From Dehalococcoidia bacterium (GTDB lineage Bacteria > Chloroflexota > Dehalococcoidia > Lucifugimonadales > UBA3495): 7,912 nucleotides of DNA. Positions 5,202-7,912 of the stretch are shown piece by piece. Position numbers and translations under genes: made by a program. The stretch is taken from NCBI GenBank assembly GCA_002746355.1, contig NVWX01000052.1:1-7912 (forward strand). The letters are read 5' to 3'. The number at the start of each line of letters is the position of its first letter. Position 1 is the stretch's first letter. The notes under the pieces were generated by a model. The model worked only from the letters and a program-made list of their open reading frames with translations, ran no database searches and was not told where the DNA came from.

Positions 5202-6842
5202 ATGAACGTAAACGATGCCGTTGCGCGGATCTTGAAGTTGGAAGGGGTCGAGTGGATCTCTTGTTTCCCGTCCAATCTTCTGATCGAGGCGGTGGCTAAT
5301 GAAGGCATAAGGACGGTCATGTTCCGGCACGAACGCGGCGCGATCATGGCCGCCGACGGGTACAGCCGGATGAACGACCGGGAGAAGTTCGGGGTTGTGA
5401 TCACCCAGGGCGGGCCCGGTTCGGAGAACTCCATGGGCGGCATCGCTCAGGCCTTCGGGGACAACATTCCCATACTGTACCTGGCCGGCGGACCCGCGCT
5501 CAGCCAATACGCGGTCAGGCCCAATTTCTCCCCGGTGCGGACCTATCAGACGGTTTCCAAATACGGCGAGGTCATCGTCCAAGCGGACCAGGTGGCCAGC
5601 GTCTTGCGGCGGGTGTTCCACAACCTGCGCAACGGCCGCCCCGGTCCAGTGCTGGTCGAGATTCCCTCGGACGTGAGCGATCACGAGGTCCCAGAAGCGG
5701 CGCTGAACTACAATCCGCCGAAGCGGGCACCTCAGGCGCCGGCCAAAAGCGACATTAAAGACGCAGTCAAACTGCTGCTCAACGCCAAAAAACCGGTGAT
5801 CTGGTCGGGCATGGGCGTGCTGATGTCCAAGGCCACCCCAGAGCTACAGGAACTGGCGGAGCTGACGGAAATACCGGTCTACTCCACCATGCCCGGTAAG
5901 TCGTCTTTCGACGACCGGCACCCGCTGGCATTGGGCGCCGGAAGCAGCGCCACCTCCCTGCCGGCACGGACTTGGCTGCAAGAGTCGGACGTGCTCTTCG
6001 CGGTGGGCTCCAGCATGACCCGGACCAGCTACGGCCAGCCCATCCCCAGCGGCAAGGTAATCATTCACAACACCGAAAGCATCGAAGACCTGAACAAAGA
6101 CTTCTCGGTGGATGTCGGCATCCCCGGCGACGCCAAGCTCACGCTCCAGGCGATGATCGAAGAGGTCAAGGCGCAGATCGGGGAATCCGGCCGCCGGGAC
6201 CAGACCCAGGTGGCCGCGGAGATCGCCAAGCTGAAAGAATCGTGGATGGCCGATTGGACCGGAATCCTGAACTCGGACGAGACTCCGATCAACACCTACA
6301 GAGTGATCGGCGAACTGGAGCGCAATCTGGACAAGGTGAACAGCATCGTCACCCACGATGCCGGAGCTCCACGCGACACGATCATGCCCTTCTACACGTC
6401 AACGGTCCCCCACAGCTACATCGGCTGGGGCAAGACCACCCACTTGGGCTACGGCATCCCGTTGATGATCGGAGCGAAGCTGGCCAACCCCGACAAGTTC
6501 TGCCTGAACTTCATGGGCGACGGCGCTTTCGGCATGTCGGGACTGGACATCGAGACCTCGGTCCGCGAGGGCGCGCCCATCACCACCGTTGTCCTGAACA
6601 ACGGTGGTATGGCTACATATCCTGGGGGCTATCCCATCGCCAACGAGTTGTTCGGCACTACCCGAATGACCGGAGACTACGCCAAGTTGGCCGAGGGCAT
6701 GGGCGCAGTCGGCATCACTGTGACTGATCCTAATGAGATTGCCGGTGCCATTAAGCAGGCCCAGAGATTGAACGCCGAGGGCAGAACCGTGCTATTGGAC
6801 ATCCACACCAACCTGGAGGCGCGGAGGTCCAACTTCGCTTAG
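5202..6842 (+). CDS. Thiamine-diphosphate-dependent enzyme, acetolactate-synthase/decarboxylase superfamily, 546 aa
   Basis: This is a complete three-domain ThDP enzyme of usual length. The N-terminal PYR domain has FRHERGAIMAADGY, with Glu44 as the glutamate that activates the cofactor, and GGPGSENSMGGIAQA (about 70-84). The central domain has DVLFAVGSS (about 263-271). The C-terminal PP domain carries the metal/diphosphate motif G439-D440-G441 through N466-N467, with normal spacing. It should therefore bind ThDP and Mg2+ and decarboxylate or carboligate a 2-oxoacid-type substrate. Acetolactate synthase, benzoylformate-type decarboxylase or sulfopyruvate-type activity cannot be told apart here. 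No small regulatory subunit gene follows. ATG at 5202 fits the family N-terminus (MNVNDAVARILKLEGVEW). In-frame TTG at 5193 or 5196 sits closer to the gggagaag site (5184-5191), so the start is uncertain by up to three residues. The gene faces a paralog across only 29 bases, with no clear terminator between them. Confidence 0.9.
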   Translation: MNVNDAVARILKLEGVEWISCFPSNLLIEAVANEGIRTVMFRHERGAIMAADGYSRMNDREKFGVVITQGGPGSENSMGGIAQAFGDNIPILYLAGGPALSQYAVRPNFSPVRTYQTVSKYGEVIVQADQVASVLRRVFHNLRNGRPGPVLVEIPSDVSDHEVPEAALNYNPPKRAPQAPAKSDIKDAVKLLLNAKKPVIWSGMGVLMSKATPELQELAELTEIPVYSTMPGKSSFDDRHPLALGAGSSATSLPARTWLQESDVLFAVGSSMTRTSYGQPIPSGKVIIHNTESIEDLNKDFSVDVGIPGDAKLTLQAMIEEVKAQIGESGRRDQTQVAAEIAKLKESWMADWTGILNSDETPINTYRVIGELERNLDKVNSIVTHDAGAPRDTIMPFYTSTVPHSYIGWGKTTHLGYGIPLMIGAKLANPDKFCLNFMGDGAFGMSGLDIETSVREGAPITTVVLNNGGMATYPGGYPIANELFGTTRMTGDYAKLAEGMGAVGITVTDPNEIAGAIKQAQRLNAEGRTVLLDIHTNLEARRSNFA

Positions 6843-6871
6843 CGTGCCGTTTGGCGTTTGATCGGACTCGG

Positions 6872-7912
6872 CTACCGGCCCACCCAGCCACCGTAGACCG
6901 GGAATTGGCTGCAGATGAATTCGATGTAGGCCGGTTGGCCGGACTCGTTGGCGGCGAATGCCCGCTGTAGGGCCAGCACCACATCGGAAGGCTCGGTAAC
7001 TCGCTCGGTGTGGTAGCCTATCTCGCCGATGACCTTGGACATATCGACTTCGTCGTAGCCCATGACTTTATGGGTGAACGGGTCGTGGCCGTCGCCCCAG
7101 AAGCCAGGCCCGTACCCGGCGAAACCGCCGTTGCTGACGTGAACGACCGTGATCGAGATGTTCTGCCGCAGCGCGACTTCCAGTTGGCCCAGCATGTAAC
7201 CAAGTCCCGCCTCTCCGGTGACCGCCACACACTGCTTCTCAGGGAAGGACAGCTTGGCCGCGATGGTGGCCGCGAAGCTGAATCCCAGGGAAGAAACGTT
7301 GCCCCAGCCCAGGAACGCTCTCGGCACCAACGTGTCGTACACCGTGCTCAGTTGGTCGCGGGTGTTCCCCGACTCGTGGGTGAGGAATGAATTGTGGGGG
7401 TCCAGCGCCTCCATCAGTCCGGCGTAGACCTTGTAGGGGTTGATGGGCTTCTCGGTCGATGCCATGGCCTCGCGGTACTTGACCATGGCCGATTCGCGGA
7501 CCGACTTGACCTCGGCCGCCACCTTTCCGGCGGGCCGGCCATTGCCGGAGGTCTTGGCGGACATCTCGGCTGTTAGCGCCTGCAATGCGAACTTGGCGTC
7601 GCCGATAACCGCTTGGGCCGTGGGATAGGTCTTGTTTACGTGCAGTTCGTCGATCGTGCAGTGGACGATGGTCTTGTTCACCGCTCCGGGGATGCCGTGG
7701 GTGAACCGTCCCGGGGACAGGCTTGAACCCACCGCGAACAGCAGGTCGCACTCGCCTAAGTAGTGGTCCACCTGGTCGCCGCGGACGCCGACGAACAGTG
7801 GATGGTCTTCGGGGAACGCACCTTTTGCTTTCAAAGTAGAGATGACCGGCGTATTGGCCAGCTCGGCGAATTCCTTCAATTCGGCGGAAGCTCCGGCATA
7901 GATCACACCTTC
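6872..7912 (-). CDS. ThDP-enzyme paralog with altered cofactor motif, N-terminal part outside the window
   Basis: The frame stays open to the right edge, reading Glu-Gly before VIYAGAS, so the PYR domain with the catalytic glutamate lies outside. The visible part covers the central and PP domains and is colinear with the neighbouring ThDP enzyme: ELKEFAELANTPVISTL, DLLFAVGSS, PINPYKVY, FLGWGNVSSLG. Counting from the valine codon at 7906, the metal-binding site reads G231-E232-A233 where the neighbour has GDG, and S258-N259 where it has NN, with the same 28-residue spacing. Asp to Glu and Gly to Ala changes at this site could weaken or alter Mg-ThDP binding; alternatively this is a tolerated subfamily variant. 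A GDG at 271-273 lies after the motif and is not the cofactor site. It may be a separate enzyme, or a partner subunit of the convergent ThDP enzyme. The substrate is unknown. Confidence 0.85.
   Translation of the reverse strand, partial: EGVIYAGASAELKEFAELANTPVISTLKAKGAFPEDHPLFVGVRGDQVDHYLGECDLLFAVGSSLSPGRFTHGIPGAVNKTIVHCTIDELHVNKTYPTAQAVIGDAKFALQALTAEMSAKTSGNGRPAGKVAAEVKSVRESAMVKYREAMASTEKPINPYKVYAGLMEALDPHNSFLTHESGNTRDQLSTVYDTLVPRAFLGWGNVSSLGFSFAATIAAKLSFPEKQCVAVTGEAGLGYMLGQLEVALRQNISITVVHVSNGGFAGYGPGFWGDGHDPFTHKVMGYDEVDMSKVIGEIGYHTERVTEPSDVVLALQRAFAANESGQPAYIEFICSQFPVYGGWVGR

Noticed and set aside
5040..5684. A 214-codon minus-strand frame across the start of the ThDP gene
   Set aside because: It is antisense to a well-supported ThDP enzyme, covers its promoter and shows no recognised motif.
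6843..6871. A terminator between the convergent ThDP genes
   Set aside because: Only a 3-bp gcc/ggc pairing is possible, with no T-run.
7086..7094. A GDG tripeptide in the right-hand ThDP paralog as its cofactor motif
   Set aside because: It lies after the S-N position, in a loop; the position equivalent to the neighbour's GDG reads GEA.

Overview
The window looks like a piece of a bacterial chromosome with moderately high GC, probably from an environmental Chloroflexota of the Dehalococcoidia/SAR202 type. That placement is an inference from recalled family resemblance: a Pro/Thr linker followed by a small beta-rich domain as in secreted Chloroflexota proteins, a signal-less NMT1-like protein, a Rieske domain fused to a long helical domain, and two paralogous thiamine-diphosphate (ThDP) enzymes. 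No 16S rRNA or other phylogenetic marker is present to confirm it.

Layout. (1) 1-1000: an RraA/HMG-aldolase-family gene starts normally on the + strand but loses homology near base 603, just after its conserved GDLIHADRHG motif. From there the next frame encodes a Pro/Thr-rich linker and the C-terminal domain of an unrelated, presumably exported protein. This is a chimeric junction, either biological or from assembly. (2) 1000-1321: a strong hairpin terminator, then tRNA-Asp(GTC) with its own sigma70-type promoter. (3) 1322-2844, minus strand: a two-gene unit with an NMT1/THI5-like solute-binding-fold protein first and a carboxymuconolactone-decarboxylase-like (CMD) protein second, preceded by an extended -10 promoter. 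(4) 2969-4708, minus strand: a 579-residue Rieske [2Fe-2S] protein with a large His-rich helical C-terminal part. (5) 4709-5201: a divergent intergenic region of about 490 bases with a GC-rich hairpin and a promoter for the next gene. (6) 5202-6842, plus strand: a complete ThDP enzyme of the acetolactate-synthase/decarboxylase superfamily. (7) 6872-7912, minus strand: a second ThDP paralog, convergent with the first and cut by the window edge, whose cofactor motif is altered (GEA...SN in place of GDG...NN).

How they may work together. Regions 3 to 7 contain only metabolic-type genes: a CMD-like fold, a binding-protein fold without an export signal, a Rieske electron-transfer domain and two ThDP carboligase/decarboxylase-type enzymes. 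They could form a catabolic neighbourhood for organic or aromatic acids, but no gene fixes a substrate and the link between them is inferred from proximity alone. No mobile element, CRISPR array, transposase or phage gene was seen.
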